Of a stretch of DNA of 64,000 nucleotides, positions 25,282 through 34,846 are shown one piece after another. The notes beneath the pieces were generated by a model. The model was given only the letters and a program-made list of their open reading frames with translations, did no database searches and had not been told where the DNA came from. Position numbers and translations under genes: made by a program. The stretch comes from [Clostridium] hylemonae DSM 15053 (lineage in GTDB: Bacteria; Bacillota; Clostridia; Lachnospirales; Lachnospiraceae). Position 1 is the first letter of the stretch, and the number at the start of each line of letters is the position of its first letter. The stretch is from the NCBI RefSeq assembly GCF_008281175.1, contig NZ_CP036524.1, positions 1,736,001-1,800,000 on the forward strand. Reading direction: 5' to 3'.

Positions 25282-28200
25282 ATGTATTTAAAAAGCATAG
25301 AAGTGCAGGGATTCAAGTCATTTGCACATAAGATAAAATTTGATTTCCATAACGGCATAACTGCCATTGTAGGGCCGAACGGAAGCGGGAAGAGCAATGT
25401 CGCAGACGCGGTGCGCTGGGTGCTCGGTGAACAGAGAGTGAAGCAGCTGCGCGGCGGCAGCATGCAGGACGTCATATTTTCCGGCACGGAGAACAGAAAG
25501 CCTCTGAGTTATGCGTCTGTGGCGATCACGCTGGATAATTCAGACCATCATCTTCCAATAGACTATGAGGAAGTGACGGTGGCCAGAAAGCTTTACCGTT
25601 CCGGGGAGAGTGAATATCTGATCAACGGAAGCGGCTGCAGGCTGAAAGATGTCAATGAGCTGTTCTATGATACCGGCATCGGAAAAGAAGGCTACTCGAT
25701 CATCGGACAGGGCCAGATAGATAAGATATTAAGCGGAAAACCGGAAGAGCGCAGGGAATTGTTCGACGAGGCCGCCGGTATCGTGAAGTTCAAACGGCGG
25801 AAGAACATGTCGGTAAAGAAGCTGGAGGAGGAAAGGCAGAATCTGCTCCGGGTAAACGATATCCTCTCGGAGCTTGAAAAACAGGTCGGCCCGCTTGAAA
25901 AGCAGGCCGAGAAGGCAAGGGAGTTCCTGAAGAAAAAAGAAGAGCTGAAAAAATATGACATCAATATGTTTCTGCTGGAGACGAAGCGGCTGAGCGATCA
26001 GATACAAAGCATTGACGGCAGACTCGATACCACGCGGGCAGAACTGGATGAGGCGAACAGCCGTTATGAGGACATGAAGACAGAATACGAGTCCGTGGAA
26101 GAGCAGGTCGACAGCATCGACGCGTCGGTAGAAAAGGCAAAAAGCCAGCTGAATGAGACAAATATGCTGAAACAGCAGCTGGAGAACCAGATAGCGCTCC
26201 TAAAAGAACAGATCCACAGCGCGCATATGAACGACGAGCACTATGACCAGCGTGCGAAAACGATCGACAGTGAGATAGCAGAAAGAGAAAAGCAGCTGAC
26301 GGAACTTGTCACGGAACAGGAGAGTATTCAGGCGGAGCTGGATGAAAAGGGGAAGCTTGAACGCCTGGCCAGGGCAGAGCTGATCGAGGTGGAGACGCGC
26401 ATCGCCACGCTGACGGCATCCGTCGAGAGCAATAAGAAGGATATTATCGAACTGCTGAACAGCAGGGCATCTACGAAAGCCAAGATCCAGCGCTATGACA
26501 CGATGCTGGAACAGATCGAGGTGCGAAAGAGCCAGATGAACAAGCAGGTCATCGAGTGTGAGAGCGAAGCCGCAAAGCAGGAAGTACATCTGGAAACGTT
26601 CCAGAAGGAACTCAGAGAGATATCCGGACAGATCATAGAGCTGACAGAAGAGAGCAGTACATACGAAGACAAGATCAAGGTGGTCCAGGATAAGCTTGCC
26701 GGCCAGAACGAACAGTTCCGCATCGGCCAGACAGCATATCACAGGGAGCAGTCGAGGCTTGAGTCTCTGAAGAACATCACGGAGCGGTATGACGGTTACG
26801 GCAACAGTATCCGTAAAGTTATGGACAACAGGGAGAAGGAAAAAGGACTTCTCGGAGTCGTGGCCGATATTATAAAAGTGGATAAAGACTATGAGATCGC
26901 GGTGGAGACAGCTCTCGGAGGAAGCATTCAGAATATCGTGACTTCTGATGAGGACACTGCAAAGCGTATGATTCAGTTTCTGAAACAGAACAAGTACGGG
27001 CGAGCAACGTTCCTTCCGCTTACGGCCATTAAGGCAAACGGGGGCATCTACAGGCAGGAGGCGCTGAAGGAGCCGGGCGTGGTCGGCACGGCGGACAAGC
27101 TGGTCACGACAGGAGAAAAGTTCAAAGGACTGGCAGAATATCTCCTCGGAAGGACTCTCGTTGTGGATCACATAGATCACGGGATCGCCATAGCGAGGAA
27201 ATACAGGCAGTCCATCCGCATCGTTACACTTGAGGGAGAACTGATCAATCCGGGAGGCTCCATGACCGGAGGCGCATTCAGGAATTCAAGCAATCTGCTG
27301 AGCAGACGCCGTGAGATAGAAGAATTTGAAAAGACGGTCAGACAGCTCAAACGGGAGATCGACGAGCTGGAGGCAGCGTCCGACGCACTGCGTCAGGAGC
27401 GCACCGGATATTATGATAAGCTGGAAGAATTGAAAAGCCGGCTGCAGAAAGCATACGTCATCCAGAATACGGCAAAGATGAATGTGGACCAGGCGGAGGC
27501 CAGAATACGGACCGCCAGAAACTCGGCGTCCGGTCTTAAGAGAGAAGCCGACGAGCTGGACAGCCAGATCACAGATATCATTGACAACCAGGAGTCCATC
27601 AATGTAGAACTGGATACATCGGAGAGTCTTGAGAAGGAACTTACAGACAAGATAGAAAAAGAACAGAAGATATTGGAGGCTGAACGGGAAGAAGAGGGGC
27701 GGAAGCAGAAAGCCGCGGAAGAGATCCATCTGTCCTATGCCGGATTAGAGCAGAAGTATACGTTCCTGCTTGAAAATACAGAACGTATCCAGGAAGAGAT
27801 CGCCAAATTCCAGGAGGAGCTCAGTGAGCTGGAAGCCAGCAAAGGCGGTACCTCCAGGGAAATCGAGGAAAAAGAAGAGCAGATAGAGGATCTGAAAAAT
27901 ACGATCATCAACTCAAAAGAACTGTTTGCCGAGATCCAGCAGGAGATTGAACGGCTGAAGCAGGAGCGGGAAGAACTGAACAGAAAACATAAGGTATTTC
28001 TGCAGAAGCGGGAAGAGCTGTCCCGGCATATGTCGGAGCTGGATAAAGAGATATTCCGGCTCGAAAGCCAGAAAGAGGGCTACGAGGAAGCTTCTGAGAA
28101 GCAGATGAATTATATGTGGGAAGAATATGAGGTCACATATAACCATGCGCTGGAAATAAGGGATGAATCACTGACAGACCTTGCGCGGATGAAGAAGCAG

Positions 28201-28842
28201 ATCCAGACGTTAAAGGGCGAGATAAAGGGACTCGGAGATGTCAATGTCAACGCGATCGAGGATTATAAAATTCTGTCCGAGCGGTATGAATTTCTTAAAA
28301 ACCAGCACGATGACCTCGTGGAGGCAGAGGCCACGCTCGTGCAGATCATCGAGGAACTGGATGAAGCGATGCGCAAGCAGTTCAGGGAACAGTTTGACCT
28401 TATAAGCGGGGAATTTGACCATGTGTTCAAGGAGTTGTTCGGCGGGGGAAAGGGTACGCTTGAGCTGATGGAGGATGAGGATATTCTGGAGGCAGGCATC
28501 CGGATCATCGCACAGCCGCCGGGGAAGAAGCTGCAGAATATGATGCAGCTGTCTGGCGGGGAGAAGGCGCTCACCGCAATCGCCCTTCTTTTTGCCATCC
28601 AGAACCTGAAACCGTCACCGTTCTGTCTGCTGGATGAGATCGAAGCGGCGCTGGATGACAGCAATGTTGTAAGATTTGCAAAATATCTGCATAAACTGAC
28701 GAAGAATACACAGTTTATAGTTATCACACATAGAAGAGGAACAATGACGGCTGCAGACAGGCTCTATGGAATCACCATGCAGGAAAAAGGTGTATCTACC
28801 ATGGTCTCTGTGAGCTTACTCGAAGAGCAGCTGGATAAATAG
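25282..28842 (+). CDS. smc: Chromosome segregation ATPase SMC
   Basis: 1186 residues, a full-length SMC. The N-terminal head has Walker A VGPNGSGKSNVADA (near residue 32). Long coiled coils (about 165-500 and 680-1030) flank a hinge (about 510-665) with the GGAF-type MTGGAFRN segment. The C-terminal head has the signature LSGGEKALTAIALLFA and Walker B FCLLDEIEAALDD. It compacts and segregates the chromosome together with ScpA/B, which are not in this window. Confidence 0.97.
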   Translation: MYLKSIEVQGFKSFAHKIKFDFHNGITAIVGPNGSGKSNVADAVRWVLGEQRVKQLRGGSMQDVIFSGTENRKPLSYASVAITLDNSDHHLPIDYEEVTVARKLYRSGESEYLINGSGCRLKDVNELFYDTGIGKEGYSIIGQGQIDKILSGKPEERRELFDEAAGIVKFKRRKNMSVKKLEEERQNLLRVNDILSELEKQVGPLEKQAEKAREFLKKKEELKKYDINMFLLETKRLSDQIQSIDGRLDTTRAELDEANSRYEDMKTEYESVEEQVDSIDASVEKAKSQLNETNMLKQQLENQIALLKEQIHSAHMNDEHYDQRAKTIDSEIAEREKQLTELVTEQESIQAELDEKGKLERLARAELIEVETRIATLTASVESNKKDIIELLNSRASTKAKIQRYDTMLEQIEVRKSQMNKQVIECESEAAKQEVHLETFQKELREISGQIIELTEESSTYEDKIKVVQDKLAGQNEQFRIGQTAYHREQSRLESLKNITERYDGYGNSIRKVMDNREKEKGLLGVVADIIKVDKDYEIAVETALGGSIQNIVTSDEDTAKRMIQFLKQNKYGRATFLPLTAIKANGGIYRQEALKEPGVVGTADKLVTTGEKFKGLAEYLLGRTLVVDHIDHGIAIARKYRQSIRIVTLEGELINPGGSMTGGAFRNSSNLLSRRREIEEFEKTVRQLKREIDELEAASDALRQERTGYYDKLEELKSRLQKAYVIQNTAKMNVDQAEARIRTARNSASGLKREADELDSQITDIIDNQESINVELDTSESLEKELTDKIEKEQKILEAEREEEGRKQKAAEEIHLSYAGLEQKYTFLLENTERIQEEIAKFQEELSELEASKGGTSREIEEKEEQIEDLKNTIINSKELFAEIQQEIERLKQEREELNRKHKVFLQKREELSRHMSELDKEIFRLESQKEGYEEASEKQMNYMWEEYEVTYNHALEIRDESLTDLARMKKQIQTLKGEIKGLGDVNVNAIEDYKILSERYEFLKNQHDDLVEAEATLVQIIEELDEAMRKQFREQFDLISGEFDHVFKELFGGGKGTLELMEDEDILEAGIRIIAQPPGKKLQNMMQLSGGEKALTAIALLFAIQNLKPSPFCLLDEIEAALDDSNVVRFAKYLHKLTKNTQFIVITHRRGTMTAADRLYGITMQEKGVSTMVSVSLLEEQLDK

Positions 28843-28850
28843 GAGGGGTT

Positions 28851-29828
28851 ATGTCCGAGGAAGTTAAAATGGAAGAAGTGAAGCAGGAATCCGGGGAAAA
28901 GCAAGGATTTTTCCGGCGGCTCGTCTCCGGTCTTACGAAGACGAGAGATAATATCATTTCCGGCATGGACAATATATTCAGCGGATTCTCCAGGATCGAT
29001 GAAGAGTTTTATGAAGAACTGGAAGAAGTTCTCATAATGGGAGATCTCGGTGTCCAGGCGACCGACAATATACTGGAAGACTTGAAAGAGAAGGTCAGAG
29101 CCAGACATATCAAGGAGCCGTCCGAGTGCCGGCAGCTTCTGATAGACAGTATCAAGGAGCAGATGGATATCGGTGAAACGGCCTACGAGTTTGAGGACAG
29201 GACTTCTGTCGTGATGGTCATCGGTGTAAACGGGGTCGGAAAGACAACGACAATAGGAAAACTGGCAGGGAAACTGAGAAGCCGCCATAAAAAAGTCGTG
29301 CTTGCGGCGGCGGATACCTTCCGCGCGGCGGCGGGGGAACAGTTGAAGGAATGGGCAGACCGGGCTCAGGCCGAGCTTATCGGCGGCCAGGAGGGGTCAG
29401 ACCCGGCTTCGGTCGTATATGATGCTGTGGCGGCCGCAAAGGCACGTCATGCAGACGTGCTGCTCTGTGATACGGCAGGACGGCTGCACAATAAGAAGAA
29501 CCTGATGGAAGAACTGAAGAAAATGAACCGTATCATAGACAGAGAATTTCCGGATGCCTACAGGGAAACGCTTGTTGTCCTCGATGCGACGACAGGACAG
29601 AATGCTCTTATGCAGGCGAAGGAATTTAATGAAGTTGCCGATATCACCGGAATCATCCTGACGAAGATGGACGGGACGGCAAAAGGCGGCATAGCAGTCG
29701 CCATCCAGGCGGAGCTCGGAATTCCGGTGAAGTATATCGGGGTTGGAGAGACGATAGAAGATCTGCAGAAGTTTGATGCGGACGAATTTGTTAATGCGTT
29801 ATTCACGACTGAAAAGCCGGAAGAATAA
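28851..29828 (+). CDS. ftsY: Signal recognition particle receptor FtsY
   Basis: A 325-residue SRP GTPase that docks ribosome-SRP complexes at the membrane. The N domain has the helical bundle (about 20-110). G1 is GVNGVGKTTTIGKLAG (near 125), then DTAGRLHNKKNLMEEL and TKMDGTAKGGIAVAI. The acidic N-terminal A region is short, as in many Firmicutes. It starts 8 bp after smc. Confidence 0.96.
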   Translation: MSEEVKMEEVKQESGEKQGFFRRLVSGLTKTRDNIISGMDNIFSGFSRIDEEFYEELEEVLIMGDLGVQATDNILEDLKEKVRARHIKEPSECRQLLIDSIKEQMDIGETAYEFEDRTSVVMVIGVNGVGKTTTIGKLAGKLRSRHKKVVLAAADTFRAAAGEQLKEWADRAQAELIGGQEGSDPASVVYDAVAAAKARHADVLLCDTAGRLHNKKNLMEELKKMNRIIDREFPDAYRETLVVLDATTGQNALMQAKEFNEVADITGIILTKMDGTAKGGIAVAIQAELGIPVKYIGVGETIEDLQKFDADEFVNALFTTEKPEE

Positions 29829-29854
29829 ATAGGAGAAAAAAGGGAGGTATTCAT

Positions 29855-31069
29855 ATGATGACACTAGAAAAATTCGAGCAGGCAAGTGAGCTCGTAAAAA
29901 AAGTAACCAATCCCACCAAGCTGGTCTACAGTGAGTATTTAAGCCAGCAAAGCGGCGGAAAGATATATCTGAAGCCGGAGAATATGCAGTACACAGGTGC
30001 TTACAAAGTCAGGGGCGCTTATTATAAAATCAGCACTCTGTCGGAAGAAGAACGCGGGAAGGGCCTCATTACGGCCTCTGCCGGCAATCACGCCCAGGGA
30101 GTCGCCTATGCGGCCCAGAAGTATGGCTGCAAAGCTACGATCGTGATGCCTACAGTGACTCCGCTCATCAAAGTGAACCGGACAAAGAGCTACGGGGCGG
30201 AAGTCATTCTCCACGGCGACGTGTACGACGATGCATGTGACTATGCGCTTAAGCTTGCGGAAGAAAACGGATATACATTTGTCCATCCGTTTGATGATCT
30301 CGATGTGGCTACGGGGCAGGGAAGCATTGCAATGGAAATCGTGCAGGAACTGCCTACGGTAGATTACATACTCGCGCCGATCGGCGGCGGCGGCCTTATC
30401 TCAGGCGTATCTACCCTGGCAAAGATGCTGAATCCGAAGATCCAGATCATCGGTGTGGAGCCGGCCCAGGCAGCCAGTATGACAGCCGCGCTCGCCAACG
30501 AAGGTCCGGTCACGCTTCCGAGCGCCAACACAATTGCGGACGGTACGGCTGTAAAGCGGGTCGGTGAGAAAATATTCCCGTATGTACAGGAGAATGTAGA
30601 CAGGATCGTCACGGTAGAAGACGATGAGCTCATAGGGGCTTTTCTCGATCTCGTGGAGAACCACAAGATGGTCGTGGAAAATTCAGGCCTGCTCACTGTA
30701 GCTGCGCTGAAGCAGCTGGACTTAAAAGGAAAGAAAGCGGTAGCGATCTTAAGCGGCGGCAATATGGACGTGATCACGATGTCCTCTATCGTACAGCACG
30801 GACTGATACAGAGAGACCGTATCTTCTCCGTGTCCGTGCTTCTGCCTGATAAGCCGGGTGAGCTTGTACGTGTAGCGGCTACGATCGCGGACGCCCAGGG
30901 TAATGTCATCAAGCTTGAGCATAACCAGTTCGTAAGTACGAACCGCAACGCCGCGGTGGAGCTTCGTATCACAATGGAAGCATTCGGGACAGAGCATAAG
31001 CATGAGATCATGCAGGCGCTGGAGGATGAAGGATTCCGTCCGAGGGAGATCGGAGCAAAATTATATTAG
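29855..31069 (+). CDS. ilvA: Threonine ammonia-lyase
   Basis: A 404-residue PLP enzyme converting threonine to 2-oxobutanoate and ammonia. The lysine in YKVRGAYYKI (about residue 52) binds PLP; SAGNHAQGVAYAA and GGGGLISGVS bind the cofactor phosphate. A single C-terminal ACT domain (about 325-404, FSVSVLLPDKPGEL) suggests the TIGR01127-like form. It could serve isoleucine synthesis or threonine catabolism; no other ilv genes are near. It is 26 bp after ftsY, behind a GGGAGG site. Confidence 0.92.
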   Translation: MMTLEKFEQASELVKKVTNPTKLVYSEYLSQQSGGKIYLKPENMQYTGAYKVRGAYYKISTLSEEERGKGLITASAGNHAQGVAYAAQKYGCKATIVMPTVTPLIKVNRTKSYGAEVILHGDVYDDACDYALKLAEENGYTFVHPFDDLDVATGQGSIAMEIVQELPTVDYILAPIGGGGLISGVSTLAKMLNPKIQIIGVEPAQAASMTAALANEGPVTLPSANTIADGTAVKRVGEKIFPYVQENVDRIVTVEDDELIGAFLDLVENHKMVVENSGLLTVAALKQLDLKGKKAVAILSGGNMDVITMSSIVQHGLIQRDRIFSVSVLLPDKPGELVRVAATIADAQGNVIKLEHNQFVSTNRNAAVELRITMEAFGTEHKHEIMQALEDEGFRPREIGAKLY

Positions 31070-31087
31070 TGTAAAGGGGAGATGCAT

Positions 31088-31552
31088 ATGGAACATCACA
31101 TTCCTCAGAAAGGAGAACGTTACCGCCATTTTAAGGGGAACCTGTATGAGGTTCTGGCGGTGGCGTCGCATTCTGAAACGGCACAGCAGCTTGTCATTTA
31201 TGAAGGCCTTTACAGGGAACATCCGGTATACGCCAGGCCGCTTGAGCAGTTTATGGGCAGAGTAGACGCGGAGAAATATCCGGACAGGGGACAGGAGTAC
31301 CGTTTTGAGCTGGAGGAAGAGAGTGAGGCCGGAAACGGACAGAGTCTGATCATGGAGTTTCTCGATCTGGATACAAAAGAGGAGAAGGTTGAATTCCTGC
31401 AGCGGGAGAGGATGAACATAACGGAGGACTTTTTATGTGCGGCGGCCATGAGTCTGGACTATGTGGAGAGCAAGGAGGATCCAGACCTGCGTTATGAAGA
31501 CCTGATGCATTATCTGAAAACGTTGATACGCTATGAAAACAGGAGAAGATGA
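31088..31552 (+). CDS. DUF1653 domain protein
   Basis: 154 residues. Near the N terminus HHIPQKGERYRHFKGNLYEV and the following AVASHSETAQQLVIYEGLYR, up to ARPLEQFMGRVD, form a DUF1653 domain, a small beta-barrel of unknown function. The remaining half is acidic and helical with no recognised domain. The ATG at 31088 sits 6 nt after GGGGAG. A terminator overlaps its last codons. Confidence 0.8.
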   Translation: MEHHIPQKGERYRHFKGNLYEVLAVASHSETAQQLVIYEGLYREHPVYARPLEQFMGRVDAEKYPDRGQEYRFELEEESEAGNGQSLIMEFLDLDTKEEKVEFLQRERMNITEDFLCAAAMSLDYVESKEDPDLRYEDLMHYLKTLIRYENRRR

Positions 31553-31570
31553 AAGTCTTCTTCTTTTTTT
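31541..31570 (+). terminator. Intrinsic terminator overlapping the DUF1653 stop
   Basis: AGGAGAAGAT (31541-31550), loop GAAA, GTCTTCTTCT (31555-31564), then TTTTTT. The GNRA loop and T-run make this a convincing terminator, although it begins inside the coding sequence. Confidence 0.85.
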
Positions 31571-31668
31571 ATTTTATTTTAATACAGGCGGCACATCCTT
31601 TAACACCTATTTTATATGACGACTGTTATGATGAGTTTAGAAAGGAAGAAGAATCAAGGAGGCAGTGG

Positions 31669-32097
31669 ATGATGAAAAACAGAGAAAAAGATCAGGCCGG
31701 TACAGACGGTCCGCAGATGGCAGAGCTTTGCGCGAAGGTAAAGGAATATGTCGAGAATGAAGACTGGGAAAGCTGTATGGAACTGATACCAAAATATATG
31801 GAGCAATATCCGGACAGCGCAGTGCCCCATAATCTGATGGGCATTGTGCTGGAAAGCCAGGGAAAACACCCGGAGGCGATGCGGCATTTTCGCGCGGCAT
31901 GGTCGCTGGACTCTACGTTTGTGCCGGCAAACCGCAATATGGACGCATATGCTGTCTATGACAGGACGCAGAAAGTAGAGCCGGCTTATACGATGGAAGA
32001 CTGTATGCCAAAGACGGAACCGGGGGCCTTGCAGAAGACAAGTTTTTTTCTGCGCAGCCTGCTTGCGAACCACTCGAAGAAAGCAGGCGCGGCATAA
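31669..32097 (+). CDS. TPR-repeat protein
   Basis: 142 residues starting MMKNREKDQAGTD behind an ideal AGGAGG (31657-31662). A longer frame from 31549 overlaps the previous gene and its terminator and is rejected. The middle contains tetratricopeptide-like helices (CMELIPKYMEQYPDSAVPHN, then MGIVLESQGKHPEAMRHFRA). The partner and role are unknown. It lies just upstream of kdpDE but appears to be separated from it by a promoter. Confidence 0.7.
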   Translation: MMKNREKDQAGTDGPQMAELCAKVKEYVENEDWESCMELIPKYMEQYPDSAVPHNLMGIVLESQGKHPEAMRHFRAAWSLDSTFVPANRNMDAYAVYDRTQKVEPAYTMEDCMPKTEPGALQKTSFFLRSLLANHSKKAGAA

Positions 32098-32133
32098 GAG
32101 AGTGAAACGCTGCGTATGCGCGTAAGCTAAATC

Positions 32134-32162
32134 TTGCATTGGACGACATTTTGAAGTAAGAT
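32134..32162 (+). promoter_or_regulatory. Putative kdpDE promoter
   Basis: TTGCAT (32134-32139), 17 bp, TAAGAT (32157-32162). Transcription would begin near 32168-32171, at or beside the GTG start of kdpD, implying a leaderless or nearly leaderless mRNA. Confidence 0.45.
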
Positions 32163-32170
32163 ATACGCAG

Positions 32171-34846
32171 GTGAAAATGATGGATTTAGAAGAAAACAAA
32201 ATAATTCCGGATGCGCGCGCAAAGCGGCACGGAAGAGGAAAACTTAAGATTTTTTTCGGATATGCGGCAGGCACAGGGAAAACGTATGCCATGCTGCAGT
32301 CTGCCCAGAAAGCAAAAGAGGCGGGTATTGACGTCGTCGCCGGCTATATCGAACCCCATACAAGGCCGGAGACGATGGCGCTGGCCCAAGGGCTGGAAAT
32401 GCTTCCGGCAAAAGAGCTGCCGCGCCGCAATATGATCCTGCGGGAATTTGATCTGGAAGCAGCGCTTGAACGCAGACCGGAACTGATTCTCATAGATGAG
32501 CTTGCACACGCGAATGCTGCGGGGTGCCGCCATGAAAAGCGGTACCAGGATATAAGAGAGCTGCTGAAAGCAGGTATTAACGTGCATACGACTGTAAATG
32601 TACAGCACCTGGAAAGCCTGAACGATCTGATCGCCGGAATTACGGGCGTCATTGTGAAGGAACGGATTCCGGATTCAGTGTTTGACGGGGCGGATCAGGC
32701 AGAACTGGTCGACATAGAACCGGAAGAACTGCTGGAACGGATGAAAGAGGGGAAAATTTACGGGAAAAGCGGGGCGGACCGGGCAATGGGTAATTTTTTC
32801 ACAGAAGAGAATCTCGTCTCACTGAGAGAAATTGCCCTGCGAAGAATGGCCGACCGTGTGAACCGCGCACGGGATACGATGACTCCTTTAAGGAACGGGA
32901 CGGCGGAACATATCCTCATCTGTCTGTCTCCGTCTCCCTCCAACGGAACGGTCATCCGCCAGGCGGCCAGAATGGCGGCGGCCTTCCACGGCGATTTTAC
33001 GGCGCTGTACGTTGAGACGCCGGAAGCCTCTGACCGGTCCAGAGCGGATATACGGCAGATGAATGAAAATATGCGGCTGGCAGAACAGCTCGGCGCGAAG
33101 ATCGTCACTTCGTATGGGAGTGATATTGTAGAAGAGATCGCGGCTTACGCCAAGGTGGCCCGGGTCACGAAGATCGTACTTGGCAGGACATATACACGGC
33201 GCAGGCTTCTGTTTATCAAAGACAGTTTTTCAGAGCAGCTGAGCAGGCTGGCGCCGACGCTGGAGATTTTCCTTATCCCGGATACTTATGACAAATCGTA
33301 CAGAGCGGAAAAAAGGAGAAAAAAACCGGCGGATGTGCAGAGCAGTACGGCCAAGGATGCCGTTGTATGTGTGCTGAGCCTTATATGCTCCACAGCTATC
33401 GCGTTTCTGCTGAACCGTTTCTTTGGTTTCAGCGCGGCCAATATCGTGATGGTCTATATGCTCAGTGTGCTCATGTCCGCCGTGTTTACAAGCCGTCAGG
33501 TCTGGGGGATCATCGCAAGTGTAATGAGCATTCTCATATTCAACTTTTTCTTCACAGAGCCGTACCGTACGCTGCAGGTAAATGACCCCGGATATCTGAT
33601 CACTTTCTGTGTTATGTTTATTACAGCTGTCATCAGTTCAGCCCTGACGAAAAAGGTAAAAAACTATGCGAGGCAGAACGCAAAAAAGGCGTACCGGACG
33701 GAGATCCTTCTGGAGACGAGCCGAAAGCTCCAGGATGCAGGGACGCTTGAGAATATAGCAAAGAAGACGGCCGAGCAGCTCAATATGCTGCTGGAACGGA
33801 ATGTTTATTTCTATCTCGGGAGGCCGGAGAAGAAAAACAGGCCGGTCGTGTGCAAGGCAGATGAGACCGCGCCTGATATGCTGGAGGATGACGAGCTTGC
33901 CGTGGCACAATGGACATACCAGAATAATAAGCATGCAGGATACTCCACGCAGACGCTTCCGGGGGCGCGGTGCCTCTGTATGGCAGTGCGCAGCGCAGAT
34001 AAAGTGTTTGCGGTCGTGGCGATAGATATGCAGCTAAGAGAGATCCCTGCTTTCGAGGAGGGGATCATGGGTGCGATACTGAACGAATGTGCGTTTGCTC
34101 TGGAGAAGGAAGAATTGATCATAGAACGGAAAGAGGCAGACGTAAAGCTTCAGAAGGAACAGCTCAGGGCGAATCTGCTACGGTCTATCTCGCATGATCT
34201 GCGCACGCCTCTGACGAGTATTTCGGGAAACGCAGAGACTTTGATGGGAAATGACAGTGAATTGAGCCGGCAGCAGAGGAATGCCATTTATAAGGATATA
34301 TACGATGATTCCATGTGGCTCGTCAATCTTGTGGAGAACCTGCTGTCTGTCACAAGAATTGAGAATGGCTCGATGGAGCTCAATATACAGGGAGAGATAC
34401 TGGAGGATGTCATAACCGAGGCGCTCAGGCACGTAAACCGCAGGGGACGGGAACAGGTCATCACAGTTGAGTGCGATGAACTTCTCATGGCCCGGATGGA
34501 CGTCAAACTGATGCTGCAGGTAATTATCAATCTGACGGACAATGCGGTCAAATATACGCCGCCCCACTCTGAGATCATGATAAAGGCCAGGCGTCATGGT
34601 GACAAGGCGGTCGTCACTGTCGCGGATAATGGTCCGGGTATAAAGGAGGACGAAAAGGACCGCCTGTTCCAGATGTTTTATACGTCCAGCAATACGGTGT
34701 CGGACGGCCGGCGCGGAATGGGACTTGGCCTTACGCTCTGCCAGGCGGTGGTAGGAGCACACGGCAGTGAGATAAAAGTGTATGACAATGTGCCGCATGG
34801 TGCGGTATTTAGATTTGAACTTGAAGTGGAGGAAGTAATATTATGA
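32171..34846 (+). CDS. kdpD: Osmosensitive K+ channel histidine kinase KdpD
   Basis: An 891-residue full-length sensor kinase. In order: KdpD domain with Walker A GYAAGTGKTY (about 30-39), USP domain (about 250-375), four membrane helices (about 395-505), GAF-like domain (about 520-645), HisKA with SISHDLRTPLTS (His near 675), and HATPase with NLTDNAVKYTPP, ADNGPGIKEDEKDRLFQMF and GMGLGLTLCQA. It phosphorylates KdpE at low K+ or turgor. The N-terminal two thirds closely resemble the kinase-less protein at 21129-23168. The start is GTG 32171 or ATG 32177/32180. kdpE overlaps it by 4 bp. Confidence 0.94.
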   Translation: MKMMDLEENKIIPDARAKRHGRGKLKIFFGYAAGTGKTYAMLQSAQKAKEAGIDVVAGYIEPHTRPETMALAQGLEMLPAKELPRRNMILREFDLEAALERRPELILIDELAHANAAGCRHEKRYQDIRELLKAGINVHTTVNVQHLESLNDLIAGITGVIVKERIPDSVFDGADQAELVDIEPEELLERMKEGKIYGKSGADRAMGNFFTEENLVSLREIALRRMADRVNRARDTMTPLRNGTAEHILICLSPSPSNGTVIRQAARMAAAFHGDFTALYVETPEASDRSRADIRQMNENMRLAEQLGAKIVTSYGSDIVEEIAAYAKVARVTKIVLGRTYTRRRLLFIKDSFSEQLSRLAPTLEIFLIPDTYDKSYRAEKRRKKPADVQSSTAKDAVVCVLSLICSTAIAFLLNRFFGFSAANIVMVYMLSVLMSAVFTSRQVWGIIASVMSILIFNFFFTEPYRTLQVNDPGYLITFCVMFITAVISSALTKKVKNYARQNAKKAYRTEILLETSRKLQDAGTLENIAKKTAEQLNMLLERNVYFYLGRPEKKNRPVVCKADETAPDMLEDDELAVAQWTYQNNKHAGYSTQTLPGARCLCMAVRSADKVFAVVAIDMQLREIPAFEEGIMGAILNECAFALEKEELIIERKEADVKLQKEQLRANLLRSISHDLRTPLTSISGNAETLMGNDSELSRQQRNAIYKDIYDDSMWLVNLVENLLSVTRIENGSMELNIQGEILEDVITEALRHVNRRGREQVITVECDELLMARMDVKLMLQVIINLTDNAVKYTPPHSEIMIKARRHGDKAVVTVADNGPGIKEDEKDRLFQMFYTSSNTVSDGRRGMGLGLTLCQAVVGAHGSEIKVYDNVPHGAVFRFELEVEEVIL

